Positions 32,513-39,524 of a stretch of DNA of 64,000 nucleotides are shown one piece after another. The position numbers and the translations under genes were made by a program. Within the stretch, counting starts at the first letter, position 1. The number at the start of each line of letters is the position of its first letter. Source of the stretch: Varibaculum timonense_A (GTDB taxonomy: Bacteria; Actinomycetota; Actinomycetes; Actinomycetales; Actinomycetaceae). Under the pieces are notes generated by a model that made no database searches, had not been told where the DNA came from, and worked only from the letters and a program-made list of their open reading frames with translations. The DNA lies in the NCBI RefSeq assembly GCF_027694345.1, contig NZ_JAQEVU010000002.1, forward strand, positions 1 through 64,000, given 5' to 3'.

Positions 32513-33709
32513 CTAGTGAGTATAAAGCGCAAGGAAGAATCCCTGAGGCCGTTTACGAGGATGTTTAGGGGGTAAAATCAGCTCATCTGCCCGAGTAGAA
32601 ATCTCGGGGTCTATCGCTATTAGCTGCTCCCAAGCCGAGCTAAACAGGTTACCGTAAGAAATAACTGCTAGATTTTTGGCTCTGTCCTTAAGACCACAAA
32701 GACCATTACCGGTAGCATCGTTACCATTTGACTCGGCGTTATCACTATCTGAAACTAGCTCCTGGTAACCTTTACCGTTATCGATTAAACAAACGCTTTT
32801 AGCGGTGCAGAGCAGCCAGGCCTTATCGGAGCCGGAATGATGAACCAGATTAGAGATTCCCTCGCGAATCATCCAAGCAGCCAGATTCTCGATTTCGGGC
32901 TTGATAGTATCCAGGGCGCTAACAGAAAAAGTAATATTTGCTGCCTGGCAAAGTGCCCGTGCATTTTCTATTTCTTCAGCGATTACAATCTCGCGAGAAG
33001 CGCTAACCACCTGTCGCACATCCGCGAGAGCCTGTCGTGAAAGGAGCTGAACAGTGCGGAGAGCCGAGGCCGCGTCCTGATTCCTGCCTTGTTGCAAAAG
33101 CCGGGAACTGAGCTGAGCATTTAAGGAAATAGCCGTTAAGGTCTGCCCTAAAACATCATGCAAATCAGCGTTAATCCTGGCTCGCTCGCGCATTTTAGCC
33201 GCCTGTGTTTCACTAGCTGCCGCCAGCGTCCGGCGTTTTTCAGCCTCAACGGAGCTGCGACCAGCAAAGCAGGCTAAAGAAGTAAAGATAGTTATCAGCA
33301 CCGCCGACCAGTTGGTTATAGAGGGAGAGATAGCTACTTGCAGCATTGTCAGCAGATAAATTATCCCTAATGCGTAATAGTCAAGACGGGCAGGTAGTAA
33401 AAATATAGCTACCGAGCAAAGATAGGAAGCTTGAAAGGCTACCGGGGCGTTAATTCCAGCTATCCACCATCCTCCCAAATAGGTGGCGATTAGCCCGGCT
33501 AGAATAGCGATATTAAGCGAGGATAAACTGCGCGGACGATAGGGGATTTGTAGCCAAGCCGCCACGTAGAAGGCGCCAAACAGCATCATCAAAAAGAAAG
33601 CGACAAGGTAACTGATTTGTGGAAATCCTGCCGACATATAGTAAAGGGGCAGAATAAGAAATAGTAGGGGAGGGAAAGCGAAAGCCCAAGAGTCCCTATT
33701 TTTTAACAT
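32513..33709 (-). CDS. NarL-type sensor histidine kinase (HisKA_3)
   Basis: A 398-residue membrane kinase with five to six hydrophobic segments in the first ~150 residues and no large outer domain, so it probably senses within the membrane or via the exporter. The dimerisation/phospho-acceptor box RINADLHDVLGQTLTAISL carries H184. The HATPase region has EGISNLVHHSGS (N box) and LIDNGKGY (G1). The N box has HH where N/A is more usual, and the late ATPase motif GLCGLKDRA is present. The C-terminal tail is basic. It partners the regulator at 31776. Confidence 0.88.
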   Translation of the reverse strand: MLKNRDSWAFAFPPLLFLILPLYYMSAGFPQISYLVAFFLMMLFGAFYVAAWLQIPYRPRSLSSLNIAILAGLIATYLGGWWIAGINAPVAFQASYLCSVAIFLLPARLDYYALGIIYLLTMLQVAISPSITNWSAVLITIFTSLACFAGRSSVEAEKRRTLAAASETQAAKMRERARINADLHDVLGQTLTAISLNAQLSSRLLQQGRNQDAASALRTVQLLSRQALADVRQVVSASREIVIAEEIENARALCQAANITFSVSALDTIKPEIENLAAWMIREGISNLVHHSGSDKAWLLCTAKSVCLIDNGKGYQELVSDSDNAESNGNDATGNGLCGLKDRAKNLAVISYGNLFSSAWEQLIAIDPEISTRADELILPPKHPRKRPQGFFLALYTH

Positions 33710-33778
33710 ATTCCCTCATTTCCACCAGTCGCTAGTCAGTTTTGCTGGCATTATCGGCGATAAAGTTCTAGGCGGTAA

Positions 33779-34663
33779 CTACGACTTTTTTCGTTGCAGT
33801 AACGCTAACACTATTCCCAATAGCAGCACAGTCCACACTGCTATATTCAAATAGATTTTCCACCCCAAAATAGTTTGATTATTAAATGTGGCTTGTAAAA
33901 GCTGATTATATCCCCACATAGGCATAAACTCACCCAGTTTTTGGACAAACGCTCCCATCTGTTCTAAAGGAGTAAACATTCCCGAAAAAATAGCGATTAG
34001 TGACGAACCACCTCCAACTACTCCTTGCGCCGCATCTGAGGGGATGAGCAGACCTGTTAATAATCCAAATACCGCTCCAAAAAGTGTGGAAATCACTAAA
34101 ACACCTAGGGATAATATTAGAGCCTTTGCGCTCATGCGTACCCCGGTAGCGAACCCGTAGCTGTAAGTAATAATGGTCATTGCCAGGCAAGAAATAGCGG
34201 TCGCGATAACTCGGCCAGTGCCATACAACCGGGAAGTTATCGGGGTGAGGGCGATTTGTCGCGTCCAGCCGGTTGCCTGTTCGGTGCCGATACGGGCAGT
34301 GATACAGGCGGCGACAAATACTACCGAGTATTGACACATATTGCACATGATGGAACCGGAAATGGTGGTTTCCCCTAAATCGATATTCGAGTATTCCTGC
34401 CCTAAACCGAAAATCGAGAAACAGGCAATCGGGATAAATGTAAACAGAATTAAAGTAGCCGGGTGCACCCAAACAAAAAAGCAACGCCGAATAATTAATC
34501 CCAGATTCCGCCAGGACTTATAGGGGGATTGACTTTTAGAGGAGGCGGGAAAATCAAGCATTTTTAACATTTTATTATCGGTTTTTAGGTTTAGAGCAAA
34601 ATCATTATTTTTCGACATGGTATTTCTCTTTTTTAAGGACGAGTAGGTATTAGCAATAGGCAT
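33779..34663 (-). CDS. ABC-2 type exporter permease
   Basis: A 294-residue permease with six predicted helices (the first ~75-100, the last ending at the basic QRKKS tail). It carries the family's ATGWTRQIALTPI segment and the GLLTGLLIPSDAAQG and FSGMFTPLEQMG loops. It would pair with the ATPase encoded just upstream to export a drug, peptide or lipid. I place the start at ATG 34663, one base after the ATPase stop. ATG 34618, with AAAGAG upstream, is a plausible alternative that would shorten the N-terminus by 15 residues. Confidence 0.87.
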   Translation of the reverse strand: MPIANTYSSLKKRNTMSKNNDFALNLKTDNKMLKMLDFPASSKSQSPYKSWRNLGLIIRRCFFVWVHPATLILFTFIPIACFSIFGLGQEYSNIDLGETTISGSIMCNMCQYSVVFVAACITARIGTEQATGWTRQIALTPITSRLYGTGRVIATAISCLAMTIITYSYGFATGVRMSAKALILSLGVLVISTLFGAVFGLLTGLLIPSDAAQGVVGGGSSLIAIFSGMFTPLEQMGAFVQKLGEFMPMWGYNQLLQATFNNQTILGWKIYLNIAVWTVLLLGIVLALLQRKKS

Positions 34664-34664
34664 C

Positions 34665-35714
34665 TTAACGATTCGCTTCCTGGGTGATATGGGTAAAGGC
34701 TTCATCCAAGGATGCCCGGGTCAGGCTGAAATCGGCGGCTTCATCGAATTGGACGAGGGTGCGTAACGCATCATCAAGGTCAGCCCCATCTATATGGATG
34801 CGCTCGTTATCGAACCAGATATTCCAGTTTCGCCCTCCTTGAACTTTGGTGAGGGCGCGCTGAGCACCGGTGCGTGAGGGCTCCGCTAATAGGGCTGATA
34901 GGTGCGAGCGGGCCAAGGAGCGAATCTTATCGGGACTGCCGCTTGCCGCCAGCTGCCCGTGATCTAGGATGGCTATATTGTGCGCGAAATCTTCGGCTTC
35001 CGCTAAATAGTGGGTGGCGAAAACAATAGTGCGCTTCTGCTGGGCTAGGTGGTGCATAATCTGCCAAAATGCTGCTCTCGCGTTTACATCCATTCCGGTG
35101 GTGGCTTCATCAAGAATAAGTAAATCCGGATTAGGCAGGAGCGCTAAAGCAAGTTTAAGCCGTTGAACTTCTCCGCCGGAACACTTTTTTATTTTCCGTT
35201 TGGCTATTTTATTCAGGTCGCAAAGCTCCATTAATTGCTCTATTGGCAAATGTTTTGGCCAGGCTGCCGCTAGGAGTTGTAAAGCGGATTTAATCGTGAG
35301 TATTTCCGGAAAGGTACCGCTTTGCTGACTGACTCCTATCCTGCCGGAGCGAACGGCACGTAACGGATCAAAACCGAATACTTTAATGTTCCCGGATTTT
35401 GGTTTGGTAAGTCCGGTAGCTAAATCAATTAGGGTTGATTTCCCGGCTCCATTTGGTCCAAGCAGGGCGGTTACTTTTCCGGCAGGAATAGCTAAAGTTA
35501 TATTGTTCAGGGCGCGGATTGCGCCAAAAGTTTGGGTCAGGTTTTCAATCGCTATTGCCGGCTTCGGGGTAGCGGAAATAAGGGATTTATTTTCTCTACT
35601 GTTCCGGGTAGTTTCGTAACTTTCTGCTATTGTGGCAGCATTTGTTAATGCTTCTTTATCCACTGCCTCTATGGAGGTAGATAGGTTGGGGTCTGTTTCT
35701 TCTTTCATACCCAA
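34665..35714 (-). CDS. ABC exporter ATPase
   Basis: A 349-residue ATPase of the DrrA/CcmA type. Walker A is GPNGAGKST (86-94), the signature is CSGGEVQRL, Walker B is LLILDEATTG and the switch His is in VFATHYLAEAEDF. An unusual ~50-residue acidic, Ser/Thr-rich N-terminal extension precedes the domain. A C-terminal ~90-residue tail contains the LTRASLDEAFTHIT motif typical of DrrA-like subunits. It starts at ATG 35714 (or ATG 35708). The upstream gap has direct words TGTCAYTTT. It is the first gene of a likely operon with the permease, kinase and regulator. Confidence 0.92.
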   Translation of the reverse strand: MGMKEETDPNLSTSIEAVDKEALTNAATIAESYETTRNSRENKSLISATPKPAIAIENLTQTFGAIRALNNITLAIPAGKVTALLGPNGAGKSTLIDLATGLTKPKSGNIKVFGFDPLRAVRSGRIGVSQQSGTFPEILTIKSALQLLAAAWPKHLPIEQLMELCDLNKIAKRKIKKCSGGEVQRLKLALALLPNPDLLILDEATTGMDVNARAAFWQIMHHLAQQKRTIVFATHYLAEAEDFAHNIAILDHGQLAASGSPDKIRSLARSHLSALLAEPSRTGAQRALTKVQGGRNWNIWFDNERIHIDGADLDDALRTLVQFDEAADFSLTRASLDEAFTHITQEANR

Positions 35715-35815
35715 ATTATCGCGGTTAATCTGCAGCTATACCATCAGGGTTTGTCACTTTTTAGAAATGATATTTGTCATTTTCCCTGCATAAGGCGAAG
35801 TGAGGCGGATTGCCT

Positions 35816-36646
35816 TTAGCGAGTGCGGGCACTCGCGATGGCGTGCAGGGCGATGGCGGCGGCTGTTGCCACGTTTAAGGATTCAGTCCGGCCCCACATA
35901 GGGATGGCAATAGTTTGATTACAGAGGGCGATTTCCTCGTTACTTAAACCTTGGGCTTCGTTACCCAGGCAGATAAATAGGGGAGAGGCGGTAGCGTTAT
36001 TGGAGGCAGTAAAGCTGGGTAAATCGACAGTCGCTTTTCCCGCTAATCCCACTAGGCAGCCGCCGTTTTCCTCGCTCAGCCTCGCTAAATCGGCAAAAGC
36101 AGCACCGGAATAAACCGGCAAGTGGAAAAGGCTCCCGGCGCTGGCGCGAATAACTTTCGGGCTAGAAACATCAGCGCAGCCCGAAAGGGCTAAAACCCCG
36201 GCTAGGCCGCAGGCATCAGCAATCCGGATAATAGTTCCCAGGTTCCCGGGGTCTTGTACTCGTGCGCATACTGCCCAGGCGCCCTCTTTCAAAACCTCCG
36301 CGGACGGGAGTTCTTCGCGCGGGAGCGCTGAGAGGTCAGCAGTTACCGCGATACCTTGCGCCGAGGGCGCGAATAACTTCATTACCGAAGGGGCAACCGG
36401 GTGTACCCAGCGGGTAATCCCTAAAGCCGTCCTCGCTACCTGGATCGCGGGAGAGGGCGCATCGGTGCACAGATAGACATCCCGAACAGCTTCCGGGTAA
36501 AAGCGCAGCAGTTCCGCGCAAGATTGCGGTCCTTCTACCAGGAGCAGACCTTGTTTTAAACGAAAACTACGCCTAGACAGATTGACCAGAGTCCGCACCC
36601 GCTGGGAGCGAGGATTATCAATCGTGTCTAGGCGTAGATTAAGCAA
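35816..36646 (-). CDS. TrmH/SpoU-family RNA 2'-O-methyltransferase
   Basis: A 276-residue methyltransferase of the SPOUT superfamily, modifying rRNA or tRNA ribose with S-adenosylmethionine. The N-terminal substrate-binding domain begins SQRVRTLVNLSRRSFRL and contains LLVEGPQSC. The knotted domain carries VQDPGNLGTIIRIADACG (motif 1), a FICLGNEAQGLSNEEI-like motif 2 and IPMWGRTESLNVATAAAIAL (motif 3). It follows rplT on the same strand by 23 bp, and this infC-rpmI-rplT-trmH order is conserved in actinobacteria. The exact RNA target is not evident. Confidence 0.93.
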   Translation of the reverse strand: MLNLRLDTIDNPRSQRVRTLVNLSRRSFRLKQGLLLVEGPQSCAELLRFYPEAVRDVYLCTDAPSPAIQVARTALGITRWVHPVAPSVMKLFAPSAQGIAVTADLSALPREELPSAEVLKEGAWAVCARVQDPGNLGTIIRIADACGLAGVLALSGCADVSSPKVIRASAGSLFHLPVYSGAAFADLARLSEENGGCLVGLAGKATVDLPSFTASNNATASPLFICLGNEAQGLSNEEIALCNQTIAIPMWGRTESLNVATAAAIALHAIASARTR

Positions 36647-36669
36647 AAAGCTAACTTCTGTTAGAGGCT

Positions 36670-37050
36670 TTAAGCAGCTGGAGCGTTTACGTCCTGGGGT
36701 AGAGCAGCTTTAGCTTTTTCTACCAGCTGATTAAAGGTGTCGATATCGTAAACCGCAAGTTCGGAAAGCATCCGGCGATCAACTTCGATTTCGGCTAGAC
36801 GTAGCCCCTGGATGAAGCGGTTGTAGGTCATTCCCTGAGCGCGGCAAGCAGCGTTAATACGCTGAATCCACAGTTTGCGGAAGTCGTTCTTGCGTTTGCG
36901 GCGGTCGTTGTAGGAATAAACGCCCGAGTGTAGTAGCTGTTCTTTGGCCTTACGGTACAGGCGGGAACGCTGACCCCGGTAACCAGAGGCGCGATCCAGT
37001 ACGGTGCGACGTTTCTTCTTGGCATTAACTGCTCGTTTTACGCGTGCCAT
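36670..37050 (-). CDS. rplT: 50S ribosomal protein L20
   Basis: A 126-residue ribosome-assembly protein that binds 23S rRNA. It starts MARVKRAVNAKKKRRTVLD and contains RASGYRGQRSRLYRKAKEQ, both family signatures, with the C-terminal globular part LWIQRINAACRAQGMTYNRF. It starts at ATG 37050, 21 bp after rpmI. It belongs to the infC-rpmI-rplT operon. Confidence 0.98.
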   Translation of the reverse strand: MARVKRAVNAKKKRRTVLDRASGYRGQRSRLYRKAKEQLLHSGVYSYNDRRKRKNDFRKLWIQRINAACRAQGMTYNRFIQGLRLAEIEVDRRMLSELAVYDIDTFNQLVEKAKAALPQDVNAPAA

Positions 37051-37071
37051 ATCTCTTAATCCTCTCCTTGC

Positions 37072-37272
37072 CTACTTGTTGCCAGCCAACAGCTTGTTGA
37101 TGCGGTTAGTGTCCGCGGGTGCTACCACCTGATCACGGCTGAGACGGCGGGTCAGTTTGGAAGACTTGTGTTCTAATAGGTGGCGTTTGCCAGCCTTTTC
37201 CCGCATTAGTTTGCCACTTCCGGTTCTGCGGAAACGCTTTTTCGCACCGGAGTGCGTCTTCATCTTCGGCAT
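37072..37272 (-). CDS. rpmI: 50S ribosomal protein L35
   Basis: A 66-residue basic protein with the family start MPKMKTHSGAKKRFRRTGSG and the KRHLLEHKSSKLTRRL segment. It starts at ATG 37272 with GAGAGGAAAAAAG upstream. It sits 60 bp downstream of infC, and an ACCGGC/GCCGGT hairpin at 37287-37300 lies in that gap. Confidence 0.97.
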   Translation of the reverse strand: MPKMKTHSGAKKRFRRTGSGKLMREKAGKRHLLEHKSSKLTRRLSRDQVVAPADTNRINKLLAGNK

Positions 37273-37332
37273 CTTTTTTCCTCTCTACCGGCAAGCCGGT
37301 GGTTTTGCCTGCTTTTGTCTCTAGGACGAGCC

Positions 37333-37989
37333 TTATTTTTCGTTGTTAGATGCGGCTTCAGCTTCCTGAGCTTCTTTAGCTTTTCGGGCTTTGCGGGCAT
37401 CTTTAAGTTGTTGCCGGTTCATAGTTTCGCCACGTTTTTGATCACGGCGGCGACGCTGATCCGACTTGGTGTGGTGTTTACGTTTAGTGGGTGCAAGCAC
37501 CATAGTCATATTGCGTCCGTCCTGGCGGGGCATAGATTCCACTATGGCCATTTCGGTTACGTCTTCGGCTAAGCGTTCTAGGAGCTTAACCCCCATTTCG
37601 GGACGGGACTGTTCGCGCCCGCGAAACATAATCATGACTTTAACTTTGTCCCCGCCCTCGAGGAACCGCACTACGTGACCTTTTTTGGTCTCATAGTCGT
37701 GGTCGTCAATTTTTAGGCGGAAACGAATCTCTTTGAGCTGAGAATTTGCCTGGTTACGGCGAGCGTTACGAGCCTTTTGGGCAGCCTCATATTTGAACTT
37801 GCCATAATCCATTAACTTGCAAACTGGAGGCTTCGCCGTCGGCGCGACCTCTACTAAATCCAAACCAGCCTCGCTGGCCAGGTGTAATGCGTCCTCTATC
37901 CGGACTACCCCCACCTGTTCGCCACTGGGGCCAACTAGGCGGACTTCTTTCACCCGGATGCGGTCATTAATCCGTGTCTCGGTGCTGAT
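37333..37989 (-). CDS. infC: Translation initiation factor IF-3, apparent ATC start
   Basis: Binds the 30S subunit and enforces start-codon fidelity. From ATC 37989 the product is 218 residues beginning ISTETRINDRIRVKEVRLVG, which is exactly where IF-3 families begin. AAGGAGC (38000-37994) precedes it at ideal spacing. There is no ATG, GTG or TTG at that position. An upstream in-frame ATG at 38136 would add 49 unrelated residues translated from the structured leader and is rejected. The N domain, linker and C domain (FRGREQSRPEMG) are complete. A Lys/Arg/Glu-rich tail extends beyond the usual end. E. coli infC uses ATT, which lets IF-3 regulate its own synthesis. Confidence 0.9.
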   Translation of the reverse strand: MSTETRINDRIRVKEVRLVGPSGEQVGVVRIEDALHLASEAGLDLVEVAPTAKPPVCKLMDYGKFKYEAAQKARNARRNQANSQLKEIRFRLKIDDHDYETKKGHVVRFLEGGDKVKVMIMFRGREQSRPEMGVKLLERLAEDVTEMAIVESMPRQDGRNMTMVLAPTKRKHHTKSDQRRRRDQKRGETMNRQQLKDARKARKAKEAQEAEAASNNEK

Positions 37990-38160
37990 AGCTGCTCCTT
38001 GCTTGAGATTTTTGGGAGCTAACCTAAAAATAAGAAAACCCCCCACTTGGCTAGTGGAGGCAGCAAAATGCGCGCGAATACGAACGCATCTGTTCTTACC
38101 CGATACCCAAAAGTATCCAGGTGGGAAAACCTCCACTTTCGTACCAGTTTCCTGGTCGGT
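37990..38160 (-). promoter_or_regulatory. infC leader with attenuator-like alternative helices
   Basis: Read on the minus strand: ACCAG-GAAA-CTGGT is a hairpin with a GNRA loop (38156-38143). AGTGGAGG (38137-38130) follows, then a GATAC/GTATC hairpin, then CCTCCACT (38060-38053), then AGTGGGGG (38047-38040) followed at once by TTTTCTTATTTTT. The CCTCCACT arm can pair with AGTGGAGG (all Watson-Crick) or with AGTGGGGG (one G-U) to form a terminator with a U-run. This is the geometry of a transcription attenuator with antiterminator, 50 bp before the infC start. Confidence 0.75.
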
Positions 38161-38257
38161 TACTAACTAATCTAGCAGACCAGCAGGCCTTGATGAAAGC
38201 TGAGAGCACTCCGATAACCTTTGAACTTCCTCACAGCCGAGAAAGAAAATCTGATAA

Positions 38258-38295
38258 AAAATGTCCGTGAGCCATAGCGGATGGCTCACGGACAA
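38258..38295 (-). terminator. Intrinsic terminator of the TM2-domain gene
   Basis: TGTCCGTGAGCCAT (38263-38276) and ATGGCTCACGGACA (38282-38295) form a perfect 14-bp stem with a 5-nt loop. On the minus strand it is followed by TTTTTTATC. It lies 34 bp beyond the stop of the minus-strand gene at 38329. Confidence 0.92.
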
Positions 38296-38328
38296 CTGCT
38301 GGAAACTATTGGTTAAGTAGCTTTTAAC

Positions 38329-38935
38329 CTAGGAAGAAAGCGGAACTCCGCTTGCATCCAACGACCAGGGAGTACCGGGCTTTGCAGTCAGGATTAGAAT
38401 ACCTTCGATTAGTCCCCAAATGCCCGAGATAATCGCTAAGAATCCCAGAGAAAGCAGGGAAATTAGCAGCTGCGCGATAGCTTTGCCGGTATATCCAAGA
38501 TAGAAATTGTGTATTCCAAGACCACCTAAGAAAATCCCCAGCAGACCGGCAGCCATCTTGGATTTTTGATCTTGATATGGCTGCGCAAACGCCCCGGGGG
38601 CGGGGTAGCCACCGTTCATATTAGGTACTGGCTGACCAGGGTAAGGCTGCTGCTGGAAGTTGCCCGGTGCCTGCGGGTAAGGCTGCTGCTGGAAGTTGCC
38701 CGGTGCCTGCGGGTAAGGGGTGTTTTGAGGGGGCAGCATAGCCATTGCCTTGCGGATTACCAGGATTATTAACCATAGGAGCGTGGTATTGATTCTCCTG
38801 AGAAGCCTGGTAGGGATTACCTGGGTTGTTTTCGTTACCAAAGTTCCCGTTGTTCATGCCTCCCTGATTTGGGGGTAGTGACTGACCAGATGGATTAGGG
38901 GAACTGGCTGGCTGGTTAGGAATATTGGAAGTCAT
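38329..38935 (-). pseudogene. TM2-domain membrane protein, frameshifted at a G5/C5 tract
   Basis: The C-terminal part (frame ending at 38329) is a TM2 domain: KSKMAAGLLGIFLGGLGIHNFYLG and a second helix, LLISLLSLGFLAIISGIWGL. The N-terminal part (start ATG 38935) is a Gln/Asn/Pro/Gly-rich tail, MTSNIPNQPASS. The two frames differ by one base. Removing one C from the C5 run (38729-38733; G5 on +) joins them smoothly as GYAAPQNTPYPQAPGNFQQQ. An ATG at about 38748 could give a shorter product with the TM2 domain intact. This may be decay, a slippage switch or a sequencing error. TM2 proteins have no well-defined biochemical role. Confidence 0.75.
38639..38710 (-). repeat. 36-bp tandem repeat in the TM2 gene
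   Basis: Two identical 36-bp units (38639-38674 and 38675-38710), beginning GGGTAAGGCTGCTGC on the + strand, with the first bases of a third copy at 38711. Each encodes PYPQAPGNFQQQ in the TM2 frame. Being 12 codons long, copy-number changes would stay in frame. Confidence 0.9.
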
Positions 38936-39096
38936 AAGTGTCCTTTAGTTTGAGGTATTAACAACTGGGTATAAGTTTACCGGTAAAAAACTCAAGGAAG
39001 CTCGGTAATCCAGATTTTCACCCATTTGGGTATTAGCCCTTAGCCCCCTATTAGCCCTACTAGCCTGCTAATTCCAACCAAAGACGCGCTAGTAGG

Positions 39097-39127
39097 AAAA
39101 ACGCCGCCTACTAAAAGTAGACGGCGT
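39097..39127 (-). terminator. Intrinsic terminator after rpmB
   Basis: ACGCCGCCTACT (39101-39112) pairs with AGTAGACGGCGT (39116-39127) with a single C/A mismatch and a 3-nt loop. On the minus strand TTTTTCC follows. It lies 19 bp beyond the rpmB stop. Confidence 0.88.
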
Positions 39128-39145
39128 CCAGTTTAACCTGGGAAT

Positions 39146-39331
39146 CTAGCGGGTTACCCGACCAGATTTTAGGCACTTGGTGCAAACATTCATGCGCTTG
39201 CGCATGCTACCAACAACGGCGCGCACGCTTTGAATGTTGGGGTTAAAACGGCGGTTCGTGCGCCGGTGGGAGTGCGAAACGCTCTTCCCGAAACCGGGAC
39301 CCTTCCCACAGATGTCACAGGTGGCAGCCAC
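39146..39331 (-). CDS. rpmB: 50S ribosomal protein L28 (zinc-binding type)
   Basis: A 61-residue ribosomal protein. It starts at GTG 39331 (VAATCDICGKGPGFGKSVSHSH) with AAGGAG 4-5 nt upstream. An in-frame ATG further upstream would add unrelated residues. The CDIC and CTKC Cys pairs make it the zinc-binding (C+) form, in which zinc limitation often switches expression to a Cys-free paralogue under Zur. No C- paralogue is seen in this window. It is divergent from the fakA-like gene. Confidence 0.95.
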   Translation of the reverse strand: MAATCDICGKGPGFGKSVSHSHRRTNRRFNPNIQSVRAVVGSMRKRMNVCTKCLKSGRVTR

Positions 39332-39524
39332 GATAGTCTCCTTCAAGTATTCTTTGAGTCTGGACATAGCCGTCCAGAGTTTCACAACCCGACTAGATTA
39401 ACTGATTTACTGACCAACAGCCAACTACCAGGTAGTTATTGTGCCGGGCTTCACTGAAAACTCGCTAGACTATGAGAGCGGGCATAGCAGCGCTCGCAGC
39501 TTTTGTATACCCAAGGAGGCAATA

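Noticed and set aside
37990..38136. N-terminal extension of infC from ATG 38136
   Set aside because: The 49 added residues are not IF-3-like and are encoded by the structured leader with the terminator stem. The ribosome-binding site fits ATC 37989 instead.
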